NCBI GenBank assembly: GCA_031771865.1
Contig: JASISA010000003.1
Span: forward strand, 558,001 to 622,000
Direction of reading: 5' to 3'
Source: Nothophaeocryptopus gaeumannii
Taxonomy: Eukaryota; Ascomycota; Dothideomycetes; Mycosphaerellales; Mycosphaerellaceae
Length of the DNA: 64,000 bases
Made by a program: the position numbers and the translations under genes. Below are positions 23,469 to 33,251 of this stretch, in pieces (within the stretch, counting starts at the first letter, position 1; each line of letters starts with the position of its first letter). The notes under the pieces are model-generated. The model saw only the letters and a list, made by a program, of their open reading frames with translations. It did not search any database and had not been told where the DNA came from.

Positions 23469-25136
23469 TCACTCATCCAACACTTTCAGCATATCTTTGA
23501 CCCTCCTGAACTTCTCCCTCTCCTTTCCCTTGCTTCTCCCAATCCTAACTTCCTCAGCATCAATCCTCTCCCAATCTTTCCAGCTAACCCATCTTATCCC
23601 TCTCTTCTCCACCTCTTTCTTCACCTCACCCCACCCTCTCTTCTCCTCTCCAACACCCTCATTGAACTTCACATTCTTCGTCCAATCCTTCACAATAATA
23701 TCCGCCGTCGTAAATGCATCATCCAATGTACTAGCGATTACTCCTGTTGGTCCGCGTTTCACCCATCCCGCGCAGTACATTCCCGGAACATGGCCGGCTG
23801 TTAAATCGCCACCTGGGCCGAGGTTGGGGTTAAGTATCCGGCCGTACATGTCATTGGGTATGATACCTTTCTTCTTGTCGAAGGGTACGCCCAGAGCTTC
23901 CACGCCTGGAAGAGGCTCGGACTCGTAGCCTATGGAGCGGAAGGCGAGAGAGCCAGAGATCATGGAATTTTGGCCAGTGCTTCCGACTTTGAGGGCGCGG
24001 AGGGCGTTGAGGGTTCTTTCTGGGTCGCCTGGGATTACAGCTTCAGTCAGTGCGCTCGCATATTCTGTTCTCTCGAAGCCGATAGCTGCGAGGTCTTGGT
24101 TGTTTTTGGAGAGGAATTCAATTGGGGAGCGGAGGTAGCCTAGTTGCCATGCCTTTTCTGCTTTCTCAATGGGTGTTTTGGAGCCTTTTTCGAGGAGTTC
24201 GGCGATCCGTTTGAGTTGGCGTGGGAGCCTTTTGCGATCGATTTGGATGAGGTCATCCCAGCCTTCTGGTGGAGGAACAAAGCCAACGTCTGCGAGTTTG
24301 AGGAGTTCGCGCAGTTCTTTGATTGTGTATGGGGCCTGTAATGGGCCTCTTCGTCCGATGACTTTCACGTCTTTGACTTTGCTCTTGCTGAGAGCCTCGA
24401 TTGCATGTTCGGAGATATCCGTCTTTTTGAGCTCGTCTAAGGACATGAGCAGGATGCGGGTCACGTCGAGAGCCACGTTACCCTGACCGATGACAATGGC
24501 CGTCTCTCCAGCCTGCAGGTCTGGATTTAAGTCTGCATATTCTGGCAGACCATTGTACCAGCCCACGAATCCTCTCGCTGAGTGTACACCTTTGAAGTCT
24601 TCTCCCGGAACTCCTAGCTTTTTATCCTTTGATGCGCCGTACGCGAACAGCATTGCGTCGTAGTGTGGCGCTACCGATGTGAGAGGGAGATGCAGTGGAG
24701 CGTCACCGATAGGTACATTGCCGATGTAATTGAAGCCTGGGTACTTCGCAACATCAAGTAGCGTCTCTGAGCATTTCTACTTACAGAATATCTATCAGCT
24801 TCTGTGCTGGCGCGTATGTTGTGTTGTAGACGAGCGCACTTTTGCTTCTGGATGGTCTGGTGCGATGCCAAATCTGACTAAGCCATACGGAGAGGGCAGA
24901 CCCTCATACATATCCACCCGCGCGTCGGGCAGGCTCTTCAGCAGTCTGTACGCTGAGTAGAAACCCGCTGGACCAGACCCGATGATGGCGAGGCGGATGG
25001 GGCGCTGTCGCGTAGGTTCGGTGCTGTATGCCCGCAGTCCGGCGTGGGCTATCTTGCGCCTCTTGACGGCGACATTGCCGCTCTGTGTCGCTCGCTGGCA
25101 GCTGCGACACACGTATGCTGGCGTCCTCCCAAACAT
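23469..25136 (-). CDS. arh1: NADPH:adrenodoxin oxidoreductase, mitochondrial (Arh1)
   Basis: FAD enzyme that passes electrons from NADPH to mitochondrial ferredoxin for iron-sulfur cluster and heme A synthesis. Two exons, 25136-24840 and 24776-23469, 534 aa. The N-terminus (MFGRTPAYVCRSCQRA, then KRRKIAHAGLRAYSTE) is arginine-rich and lacks acid residues, as in a mitochondrial presequence. The FAD motif IIGSGPAGFYSAYRLL sits at about 51-66, followed by YEGLPSPYGLVRFGIAPDHP, diagnostic for this enzyme. The NADP part has AIVIGQGNVALDVTRILL and VIGRRGPLQAPYTIKELREL. The C-terminal GMYCAGWVKRGPTGVIASTL is also characteristic. The 63-bp intron has donor GTGCGC. Shares the 430-bp upstream region with the divergent membrane-protein gene. 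Confidence 0.95.
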
Positions 25137-25566
25137 CAGTCGTCGTTGTAGAGTGTGAACGTTGAGAGGGCGAGGCCAGAGAAGAAACGGAAATTCAAAG
25201 ACCAGACCCCGGTCGTGTGTGGAGCCTGGAGTTCTCAGATCTCGGCAGCGATTGTTGCTGTGCCACTCGGCCGCCAAGTGTTGACCAGCGACAACATTAG
25301 CTGCGCATCACATCGCACATCCTGGTCGTCTTGTACACCATCGCCAACCATCTTCCCGCCTCTCATTCGACCAGTAGCTTTACGTCCAAGTCCTTGGGTC
25401 CATTGCATTCCTCGACCTGATCAGAGCATGGGGAAGCTGAGGTCCGCCATTGATACGCACAATCAGCTGTACTGACCTAATCCATCGCCATATCACATCG
25501 CCATCGACTCTCGCCATCTGCACAGTCGACAGCTCGCATTGCACGGTAGCACAGTCTATCGCGAGC
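25137..25566. promoter_or_regulatory. Divergent promoter region (arh1 / four-helix protein)
   Basis: 430 bp between the start codons of two divergent genes. CATC- and CCAT-rich on the right half. No clear TATA box. Confidence 0.5.
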
Positions 25567-27580
25567 ATGCCTGATCAACCGTACCTCTACGACCCTCCCG
25601 CATCCCGGAGCAGCGTGGTCTATCCTTACTCCGACTTCAACCCGAGAGCATACACACAAGCACACTATGCTGCTTTCCAGGAGCGGGCAGAACGCCAGAA
25701 GGCGAAGGCGGCCCAGGACGGACGGCCGCTGATCAACTTCAACCAGCATCCCGACAGCTACATGATCGTAGCTAATCCGCAAGTACACCACGAGCCGATG
25801 TCACCGAACACGAAAAGGAATATCGTTTGGGCGAGGTGGATACAGTTTGCCATCCGACTGCATCAAGAGCTTGGGGCTTTGGGCATCTTGGTTTGTGTCA
25901 TCTGTCTAAAGATGAATAACGACGGGCCTGGATGGATTATAAGAGTAGCCGTAAGTGGGAACAATTTTCATGAGTCCGGCCATATTTACTTACAGACCTC
26001 AACAGCCTGCGTGGGACGCCGTCATTACGTTGTACGCCATCTATCATTTAATACGGCCGGCGAAAGGACGCACCCCATCCAGCAGTGGTAGCTACCACTT
26101 CTTTGCGCTCTTCATGGACACAGGCCTCATTCCATTCTACATCTTCATCGCCTTGTACGCCAATCAGAATTACAGCGAGGATCCTAATGCGGATAACCGT
26201 TGGTCGAGCTTCTTCAATTCCACCGTTGCGACCACGATGCTCATCTTTGCCACCTTCATCGCAAGCATAGTCATGGGAGCACTTCACTTGCTCAGCATGT
26301 GCTTGGATCTTTATCTGATCGTGGTCTTCCGCAAGATCGCTCGTCTGCCACCAGACATGAACCCACTCGAAGACAATTTGACAGGAAGCAGCCGGCGAAG
26401 GTCGACGAAACACAAGTACAAGAATTCGGAGATGACGGTGTCCTCCACGTCGACAGATATGGCTGAGAAGAAAGAGGGTTACCACAGCGGCAGCACCTAC
26501 GGCGGTAGCGAGTCGCGTGTGTCCGCGGGCAAGGAACCAGATGCCAGAGTTGTGCCATGGGGACACAGCAGAATGGACTCCAGCAACAATTACTCGCCAC
26601 ACAACCCGAACAGCGCTCGTTTGTCTCGTCAGCAGTACGATGAGATCTCCTTCCAACAAGGACCACAGTCCGCTCGCAGCTCTCGTGTAGACGTGCAGAA
26701 CGGAACTCGCTCCCGCGCTGGGACAGTCCTGACTGCAGACGAGCACGGACAAGTCTTCGATTATGGTGAGATTCCACCAATACCAGCGTACTCACCAGAC
26801 CGCCCGAGATCTGGCGCCAGTCGTCCCCGGTCGACCCATGGCACTCCAGATCGGCACACCACTGCCACCCCGAAGGGTGTCGCAAAGAAGGAACAAAAGA
26901 ACGCTCTACTCGACGACAACTGGTACGTGATGGGAGGCGAGGAGGTCTCTGATCTTGGCACATCACGACAGAATCGCGATGGCAGACCAGGTACAGCGCA
27001 CTCTCGCGAGCCAACTCTGCCCAATGTCGAGTTCGAGCGGACAGACTCTTTTGAGCCACAACAAATGCAGCCTCAGCCTCTGAAGATGAACCCGCCTTCT
27101 CCGCCTCCACCACACGTGGAGTTTGCTCAGCAAGATCTTGTCCACCACGACTCACCATCTGCCTACGAGCCGATCGAGACCGGCGTTGCCCGGACATTGA
27201 CTGTCAACTCGCACGCCACCAACGCCTCATCGGTTTACTCCGAGTCTGCGCCCTCGCTGCGAACAGCGACCATGACAAACAATGGCAGACCAGACAACAG
27301 CACCCCGAAGAGCAAGCACTACGGCAATCTCGCAGCCGCCATGCGCGGAGTACGTGGCAACGAGCGTCAGGCCCCTGTACCGGGCATGGGCGGCTACGGA
27401 ATGCCAACCCCTCAATCATCGCGAACACCCAGCCCAGGCAAGAAGCAAGGACGTGTCATCTCTAGGACGGGAGCCGACATCGCGGATGTCAACTTATACG
27501 CCCCAGAGAAGCAGTTCGCCAGACGGAGAGAAGTCAGCGGCAAGATCGCCGAAGAGGGTAGAGGAGATGGTGGCTGGTAA
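25567..27580 (+). CDS. Four-helix (MARVEL-like) membrane protein with long disordered tail
   Basis: Two exons, 25567-25950 and 26006-27580, 652 aa. Four hydrophobic segments lie in the first third: ELGALGILVCVICL, AWDAVITLYAIYHLI, FFALFMDTGLIPFYIFIALYA and MLIFATFIASIVMGALHLLSM followed by LDLYLIVVFRKI. The remaining 430 residues are polar and disordered with many serine/proline clusters (for example SPPPPHVEF and TPQSSRTPSPGKK) that look like phosphorylation targets. Layout resembles fungal MARVEL-like four-helix proteins of the plasma membrane or eisosome area, but I see no defining motif, so function is open. Of two possible acceptors, only the CAG at 26003-26005 keeps phase. Confidence 0.8.
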
Positions 27581-28532
27581 GCATCAACCTGAGGTGACCC
27601 GAACGTGGAACCAGACACGTCCCTTCCACAGCAACTGCGTACATTGGCGAACCAGCCGCCCGATTGAAGGAAGTATAGACTCTGCTCGGTCAACAGCATA
27701 TGAGTGGTCCGCCGTCATCTGCTTTTCGAGGAGTAAAGACTCTGCCCTAGCAACCGCATACGAGTGCTCCGCCGCCACCCATCTGTTTTATCGAAGGAGT
27801 ATAAACTCTGCCTGTCGACGCATAAGAGTGCTCCAACACAAAAAGTACATCGGTGCTCCAGTCACCACCCCTCCTTCTCCCAGCAAAGAGAAGTCAATCG
27901 GCGACTGACTTCTAACCCAACAGGACCGGCAAACGATACTACGCCTTCCGAACGAAACACAGCGATTCCGAATCAAGCAGTAATGGTGGTGATGTACCGG
28001 ATACAGGACCTGGGCATTGGCATTTGGTGTTGAGTGGCGCGAAAATTGGTTCGGGATGTTGGAAGCAGCAAAATGCATGAATTGCATGATTGAGCGTTTG
28101 GGATCGGAGTTGGTCGATGAGAAATCGGACTTGTACAAACATACGATAGCGGATGGATTTGTTGATGGTACACATATTGAAATGTGCAGAGTGACAACTG
28201 GCTGACCGATCTCAATGTCGCCTTTCCCCGTAGCCGTCGTTTAGGTCAGGCTGGACATAAGACCCACCAAAGTACGCTTGGATCGCGTCGAGTGTGACAT
28301 TTTCGACCAATTCCCAACTGAAGGAGATCTCCCTTCTCATTGTGACTGACCTCGTACTTCGGTAGAGATGCGTAGCGCAAATGAATGTACGTAGCCCTCC
28401 TTCCCTCTTCGCAGGTCCTCTTTCGTGTCCTGTTCGCCAAAGCAGATTCCGATTCTCCAATTTCAACGCCGTTGCTCCCTTGCCATGCCTCATAAATCGT
28501 ATCATATCCATTCTTCACCTCAATCGCGTACT
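27581..28532. other. Intergenic holding a three-copy repeat
   Basis: Convergent 3' region between the four-helix gene (+) and gyp7 (-). Holds the degenerate tandem repeat at 27665-27852; otherwise no gene seen. Confidence 0.55.
27665..27852 (+). repeat. Three degenerate ~62-bp tandem repeats
   Basis: Three head-to-tail copies starting near 27665, 27728 and 27792. Shared blocks: GGAGTA(T/A)A(G/A)ACTCTGCC, then GCATA(T/C/A)GAGTG(G/C)TCC. They lie 85 bp after the stop codon of the four-helix protein. Confidence 0.75.
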
Positions 28533-31124
28533 TCAGCTGCCCACTCCACCGCCGTGTTCCCTTACCTCCTCCTTCGCCAACTTCGGCGGCTCTTTACTCA
28601 AAAGCGCCCTCAACTCAGGCGTAATAACTTGCTTCCTCTCATCCGGCTGTGTTCCAGCAGCATTCCCTCCTTCCCTTCCCGAAGCCTGTCCAACCGTCGC
28701 ACTCGAACTACTCGCCTGTCTCGGCCGTCTATCACCACCAGGCCTTACCTGCCCGCCAGGACTGGTCGGTGGTTGCGGCAGTCGTTGCCTTACTTCTGGC
28801 GCTTTGGGAAAGTTGCTTTTCCTATCAATAGCTTCAACCATTCTCTGAAATCTTCTGAACAGCGACTCAGCTCTAACGAGTGTGCTGTACAGGTCGATGG
28901 TTCCGCTCAATTCATTCACATACTTCAACACCTCGTCGAAACCCTTCAAATGCTCCATGACGACATCGCGATGCTTCTCCAGGATAGCAGCGGCGATGAA
29001 GAGATGGAAGTTTGAGGAAAGGTAGTCTGTCCAGAGGCCTTCCCACATGCGAAGTATGTCATCGAATTCGAATTCCCGTTTGAACCAGACGAGGAGCATG
29101 CGGAAGAAGAAGAAGAAATTTGTTGAGTCGACTTTGAGAAGGTGTTCGTAGAGTTTTGGATCGATGAGCTGGATCAGTTGATCGAGTGTAGAGAGTTGGA
29201 GACGCATGCCGGATTGATCTCTCAGGAAGTTGCGTTCCATTCGCTCCATGAACTTGACGAAGCCCCAGAAAGCCACGGCATCGTCTTGCTCGATGGCGTA
29301 GATGGGAGCAAGGAGGTCGGACATGCCTTGAACGTAGCCTAGGTCTCGGTTGTATTCATTGTAAGTAAGGAGCATGTCCTTCATCTGCTCCATGTGGACG
29401 TTTGTGCCAGCTTCTGCGAAGGGACTATCAGGGTCTGGATGAGGGATGTCTTCGCCGGCGAAGAGAGGTAGATGGCGATCGGTGCGGTGAACGTCCTTTT
29501 CTATTGCGCCACGTATGGCTCGGTCAGTATGATGATCAGCAGCAGTGTTTATGTGAACAGCAAGGGATGGCTTACCGATTCGCATCTTTTGCTCCTTCCA
29601 CCACTCGCGCTCTTCCAATGTGCCCGTCTCGTCGACCAGGCGCTCCCACCAGGCACCTTTTAGGCGGATGTATTCATCTCGAAGACTGTTCATCTTCGCA
29701 TGTCTCTCTTCCTTAGTGCTGTCCCACTCATAGACCCCGAGTAAGAATAGCCACGCTTCCTTTCGCGCTCCATCATCCGGCGACAGACCACCATGGAAGA
29801 CGCGCTCCTTGACCTCTTCAGGCGTCTTCTCAAGCTTACCAGTGTGAGGATTGAAGAAACCCTCCCACTCTTTCTGCGTGACAGGCTTTCGCTTGTCCGC
29901 CAAGCTCATGCCTTGCGCGATGTCCAGGATCTCAAACTCTCCGACCTCGCTGTCTTCCAGCTCGAGCACATCTTTTGCTGTCCAGATGCGCTGATTGCGT
30001 TCTTTCTCCGACTGCTCCGCAATTCCCATCGCCCATCTCGCAAGATACAGTCTAGCGGAGTCGAACTCGTCTGAGACAGTCTGGACTTGCGGGTTCTGCA
30101 TCAGCCTCCGTAATTGAGGAGGCAAATTCTTGTTCTCCGCTGCCGCTTGTGCTGTTCTCCTTGTAAAAGTCGTGACTTGTGCCATCTTCTCGAAGAAAGT
30201 CCATCTCGCCTGCTTCAGCGCGTTGAACACTTGATCGGCTGGCTGTCCTCCAGACTTGTTCCTTTGGTGGCTTGACGATGGCTCATCCTTGTGCTTGCCT
30301 TCCAATACATTGCGCACCTTGTCCGGTGTTGGCTTCCCTCCACTTCCGAAAGACAGCTTGTCCGCGTCATTCGGGTCTATCAAGTAGATGCTAGGCTCTT
30401 GCAGTGATCGCTCGACGTTTGTATACTTCTTCAGCCACTCCATGGCCTGGTCACCTCCCCAGAACATATGTCCATCCTCCGCGCTGATACTAAAATTCTC
30501 GCGTTGCAGCTTCTTACGCTGATCGATAGTCGACTGACATTCGGAATCATGGAAGAAGAGGGCCGGAAAGCTGTCGCCGGCTCTAGAGTTGATGATGATG
30601 CTGCCAAAGTACCAGCCAGTGTGTGGAGGTCGAACAAGCACGGAGAAGACATCGCTGAGCAGAATTGCAAAGGCGTACGTTCCTAGACTGGAGCTATGCG
30701 TGGTGACTACTGGCGGTCGTGGAACGAGGAGTTGCTGTCTGGGAGAATCGGCGTCGGCCTGTTCGACTTTCGTGTACTTCTCCCTCGCTTCTCCGAGAGT
30801 ACTATCCGGTACCCATGCCAGTAGTAGGTCTGATCGTGGTCGTTTGCTGCTTCCTTCTGCCGATGCCGGTCGTTCTGAGTCTGACGGCTTCTGCTGGACG
30901 AGTGCCAGCCAGCCGTCGACATTGTCCTTTGCGCTTGGCGTTGGATGTACGTAGACCTTACTCTTACAATACAGCAACTTCACCCCCTTCCCGCTCTTGT
31001 TATGCCTAATGGTGCTGTACTCGGTCTCCTCGTCGTCGCTCATATCGTAGAAGCTGGCGGTAGGCGATGGCGGACTCGGCGAATCAGCAGAAGCATCTGC
31101 TACGGGCGGGGGAGTCGATGGCAT
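28533..31124 (-). CDS. gyp7: Rab GTPase-activating protein Gyp7 (TBC domain)
   Basis: Stimulates GTP hydrolysis by Rab proteins (Ypt7-type, vacuole fusion). After removal of one 75-bp intron (29501-29575) the protein is 838 aa. N-terminal half: the GYP7-specific domain with LLLAWVPDSTLGEAREKY and the SIYLIDPND region. TBC domain: starts near FHGGLSPDDGARKEAWLFLL; arginine-finger motif IEKDVHRTDR, glutamine-finger motif YVQGMSDLLAP, and the FVKFMERMERNFLRDQSGM segment. The intron lies exactly in the arginine-finger block (KMRI, then EKDVHRTD), has donor GTAAGC, branch ATACTGAC and acceptor TAG, and is in frame without stops. C-terminal 70 residues are proline-rich and disordered. Identification as GYP7 rests on the conserved order of both domains. 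Confidence 0.94.
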   Translation of the reverse strand: MPSTPPPVADASADSPSPPSPTASFYDMSDDEETEYSTIRHNKSGKGVKLLYCKSKVYVHPTPSAKDNVDGWLALVQQKPSDSERPASAEGSSKRPRSDLLLAWVPDSTLGEAREKYTKVEQADADSPRQQLLVPRPPVVTTHSSSLGTYAFAILLSDVFSVLVRPPHTGWYFGSIIINSRAGDSFPALFFHDSECQSTIDQRKKLQRENFSISAEDGHMFWGGDQAMEWLKKYTNVERSLQEPSIYLIDPNDADKLSFGSGGKPTPDKVRNVLEGKHKDEPSSSHQRNKSGGQPADQVFNALKQARWTFFEKMAQVTTFTRRTAQAAAENKNLPPQLRRLMQNPQVQTVSDEFDSARLYLARWAMGIAEQSEKERNQRIWTAKDVLELEDSEVGEFEILDIAQGMSLADKRKPVTQKEWEGFFNPHTGKLEKTPEEVKERVFHGGLSPDDGARKEAWLFLLGVYEWDSTKEERHAKMNSLRDEYIRLKGAWWERLVDETGTLEEREWWKEQKMRIGKPSLAVHINTAADHHTDRAIRGAIEKDVHRTDRHLPLFAGEDIPHPDPDSPFAEAGTNVHMEQMKDMLLTYNEYNRDLGYVQGMSDLLAPIYAIEQDDAVAFWGFVKFMERMERNFLRDQSGMRLQLSTLDQLIQLIDPKLYEHLLKVDSTNFFFFFRMLLVWFKREFEFDDILRMWEGLWTDYLSSNFHLFIAAAILEKHRDVVMEHLKGFDEVLKYVNELSGTIDLYSTLVRAESLFRRFQRMVEAIDRKSNFPKAPEVRQRLPQPPTSPGGQVRPGGDRRPRQASSSSATVGQASGREGGNAAGTQPDERKQVITPELRALLSKEPPKLAKEEVREHGGGVGS

Positions 31125-31532
31125 GGTGAATGGCGTAGATATGGAGAAAGGCCTGAAATGTGAGGCTATGGCGGATACGTACTTGCCTCAGGTGGTCATA
31201 GGTGTCACATGATGCTACATGAGAGCTGCTGTGGTGGATGCTCCTGCCTTTGTATGCTGTTGCCCCGCGCCTCGTGGCGCAGGCGCACATGCACCGATGA
31301 CGTTCCGGGAAAGCGCGAAGTGAATCTTCCAGGCCTGTTTCCAGGCACCGACTTAACCTAACCTCCTATTCCTCCAACTACGACGCCTCATCAATAGCAT
31401 CTCAACGGCATACGCGGCCATCGGGCTGTCGAGGATGGGCGGAAGCATCGAGAAGATATCGACACAGCATGTTCTAACAAGCCTCCGGCCAATGCATTCC
31501 TATCTACGCTGATCGACCTTGTTTTGCCTACT
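31125..31532. other. Intergenic
   Basis: gyp7 promoter side and 3' flank of the next minus-strand gene; nothing recognised. Confidence 0.5.
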
Positions 31533-32366
31533 TCAGTTCCAAATCCACTCCTTCAAACGGGCCCAGATCCCTGTAAGTCGGTCGCTCTGGCTGCTGAACT
31601 GCTCGCTGTCTCTTTGTTCCTGTTCTCGACGCGCCTTAGAAGCCAGGTTGGCCTGATCCCTCCGCCGCCAGTATTCCTGCGACCCATGCCTCTGGCAAAC
31701 GTTGGCGGTCGAGATGCGAGGTGGTGGGCATGCAATTGAGGGCGAGTACGGCCGTGCTGGATCGTCATTTGCCGGGCCACCTCCTCCTCGTAGGCGCAGA
31801 GGTCGACTCAATGGGACAACCCGGAGAACGAAAACCTCAACGCGATACTCTTCTTCTACATTGTCCCTGCTAAGGATCGCAGACCTTATCTTGTGCCAGG
31901 TGCAATCCTCGATGGTCATTCCTATCCGGTTGTCGCGGTGCTTGATTGCGAAACTCCCAGCGACGTCGCCCAGATCCAGGCCTTCTTCAGCCCCAACTTG
32001 TTTGACGAGGACCTCGACAATCCTCTCATGGAAGAAGGACCGAGGCTCTACTTCAAGTATTGCCGGTGTGACTCCGCCATCGATTCTCACCTTCGTTTGA
32101 GCGGTGCCTTCTTTCAGCACTTGGTATGGCCCTGAAAGAAGTCCTGGTTTGACGGTGGCCACGCTGAGGTCGACATCTAGGCTCGCAAACTGGCGGCACT
32201 GGTCTTGTAAAGCCGTGAACTCAATGGTAGGTCTCCCGACTCTATACTCATGGCATCTGCCGTTCGTATTCTTCGTCTGCGTTGCTGGTGGCCCAAACAT
32301 TTGCTTGTGGGTTGGCAGCTCGAACCCAATCTGCTTCCCCTTCTGGTACGCGGTGGGGAAAGGCAT
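31533..32366 (-). CDS. Orphan protein with internal LRLRGG motif
   Basis: 277 aa when started at 32366 (MPFPTAYQKGKQIG); the frame is open to 32462. I do not recognise the family. The body (GFELPTHKQMF ... TIEDCTWHKIRSAIL ... EEEYRVEVFVLRVVP) is compact and looks folded, with a basic, glutamine-rich C-terminal helix (RREQEQRDSEQF) and a final aromatic WARLKEWIWN. Between them is PLSRPLRLRGGGGP, which contains LRLRGG, the six residues that end mature ubiquitin; this may be chance. It is the first of a run of minus-strand orphan genes reaching 38.7 kb. No intron needed. Confidence 0.6.
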   Translation of the reverse strand: MPFPTAYQKGKQIGFELPTHKQMFGPPATQTKNTNGRCHEYRVGRPTIEFTALQDQCRQFASLDVDLSVATVKPGLLSGPYQVLKEGTAQTKVRIDGGVTPAILEVEPRSFFHERIVEVLVKQVGAEEGLDLGDVAGSFAIKHRDNRIGMTIEDCTWHKIRSAILSRDNVEEEYRVEVFVLRVVPLSRPLRLRGGGGPANDDPARPYSPSIACPPPRISTANVCQRHGSQEYWRRRDQANLASKARREQEQRDSEQFSSQSDRLTGIWARLKEWIWN

Positions 32367-32813
32367 GACTGTGGTGGAGATCAATTTTGATCTCTGCCAT
32401 GGATATGTTGTATACGGTTTGAGGCGTTTGTATAAAATGACGCGAATGAAAGGGCACGCCACTTAGGAAGCGTTAGAGATGATGGGGACTGACCCAACTT
32501 ATACAGGAACTAGATGGCACGGTCTGGACAGCTCAAGAGCCTGCAAACAATGTGAGCTGAATACGTTAGATGAAGATGGGTCATGAGAAAACATGTGGGG
32601 ATCTTAGCGCGCCGCGAAGACGGCAGCCATACTTTAGGGGCAATTCGATGCCTACGGGAGACAAATCGACCGCCTCCAATCCCTCAGACCGGCGACAAGA
32701 AGCTCAAAGCAAGTTCTCATGAATACAATGACACAGGACTTTGGACTTGACTTTCAGTAATCCGTTCCTGCCATCTACGCTAATCTACAAACCCGCTCGG
32801 TCCTCCAGCCCCA
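32367..32813. other. Intergenic
   Basis: Between two minus-strand orphan genes. No coding signal. Confidence 0.5.
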
Positions 32814-33185
32814 TCACGTTCGGCTTCCCCAAAACCTCCACCTACCCAGGATAGAAACCAAATGCCTCCTGGTCCCATCATGTCTTTCCCTAGTCTCAGC
32901 TTCTCTGCTAGCTCTCGAAGCCTCTATGCGTCTCCGGTGTATGTCCAACGAGCTTCGCTGTATTGCTTGGCTGAGAGACGATTTCGAACTGGGCATTTTT
33001 GGCCGTACAGATCGTGTCGACTCTGCCGCGTCGTTGGTAGCTTCTGTCTCGGGAGTCATGGCAGGATCGGGCGCGCTGACTCTCGGCCTAGGCTGGGAGT
33101 ACTAGACTTTGAAAGCTTGGGTGGCCCGGAACTCTTGATCGCTGTCGTCAAAGAAGTTTGGTGGAGTTCCTGAGTGAGAGGACAT
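32814..33185 (-). pseudogene. Small motif-family protein, member 1, with in-frame stop
   Basis: Member of an unrecognised family of four in this window. From an ATG at 33185, 48 bp after a good TATA box, the frame reads MSSHSGTPPNFFDDSDQEF, then meets a TAG at 33104-33102 and stays open in the same frame to 32814. The N-terminus matches the style of member 2 (MSSTSGSLQN). Residues downstream of the stop contain the family motif (SLSQAIQRSSLDIH followed by RRRIEASR, about 32978-32913) and a C-terminal RWRFWG like member 3. Either the gene is broken by one C-to-T change (CAG to TAG) or translation starts at the ATG at 33059 (81 aa). The mariner element just upstream shows the same kind of change. 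Confidence 0.6.
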
Positions 33186-33232
33186 CTTTGCTTTGGACTC
33201 AGGAAGCAGATACCCTCTGATGGGCAAGCTTG

Positions 33233-33241
33233 CCTTTTATA
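33233..33241 (-). promoter_or_regulatory. TATA box of member 1
   Basis: TATAAAAGG on the minus strand, 48 bp before the ATG at 33185 and only 9 bp from the left flanking TA of the mariner element. Confidence 0.65.
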
Positions 33242-33251
33242 CGGGCTCGTA

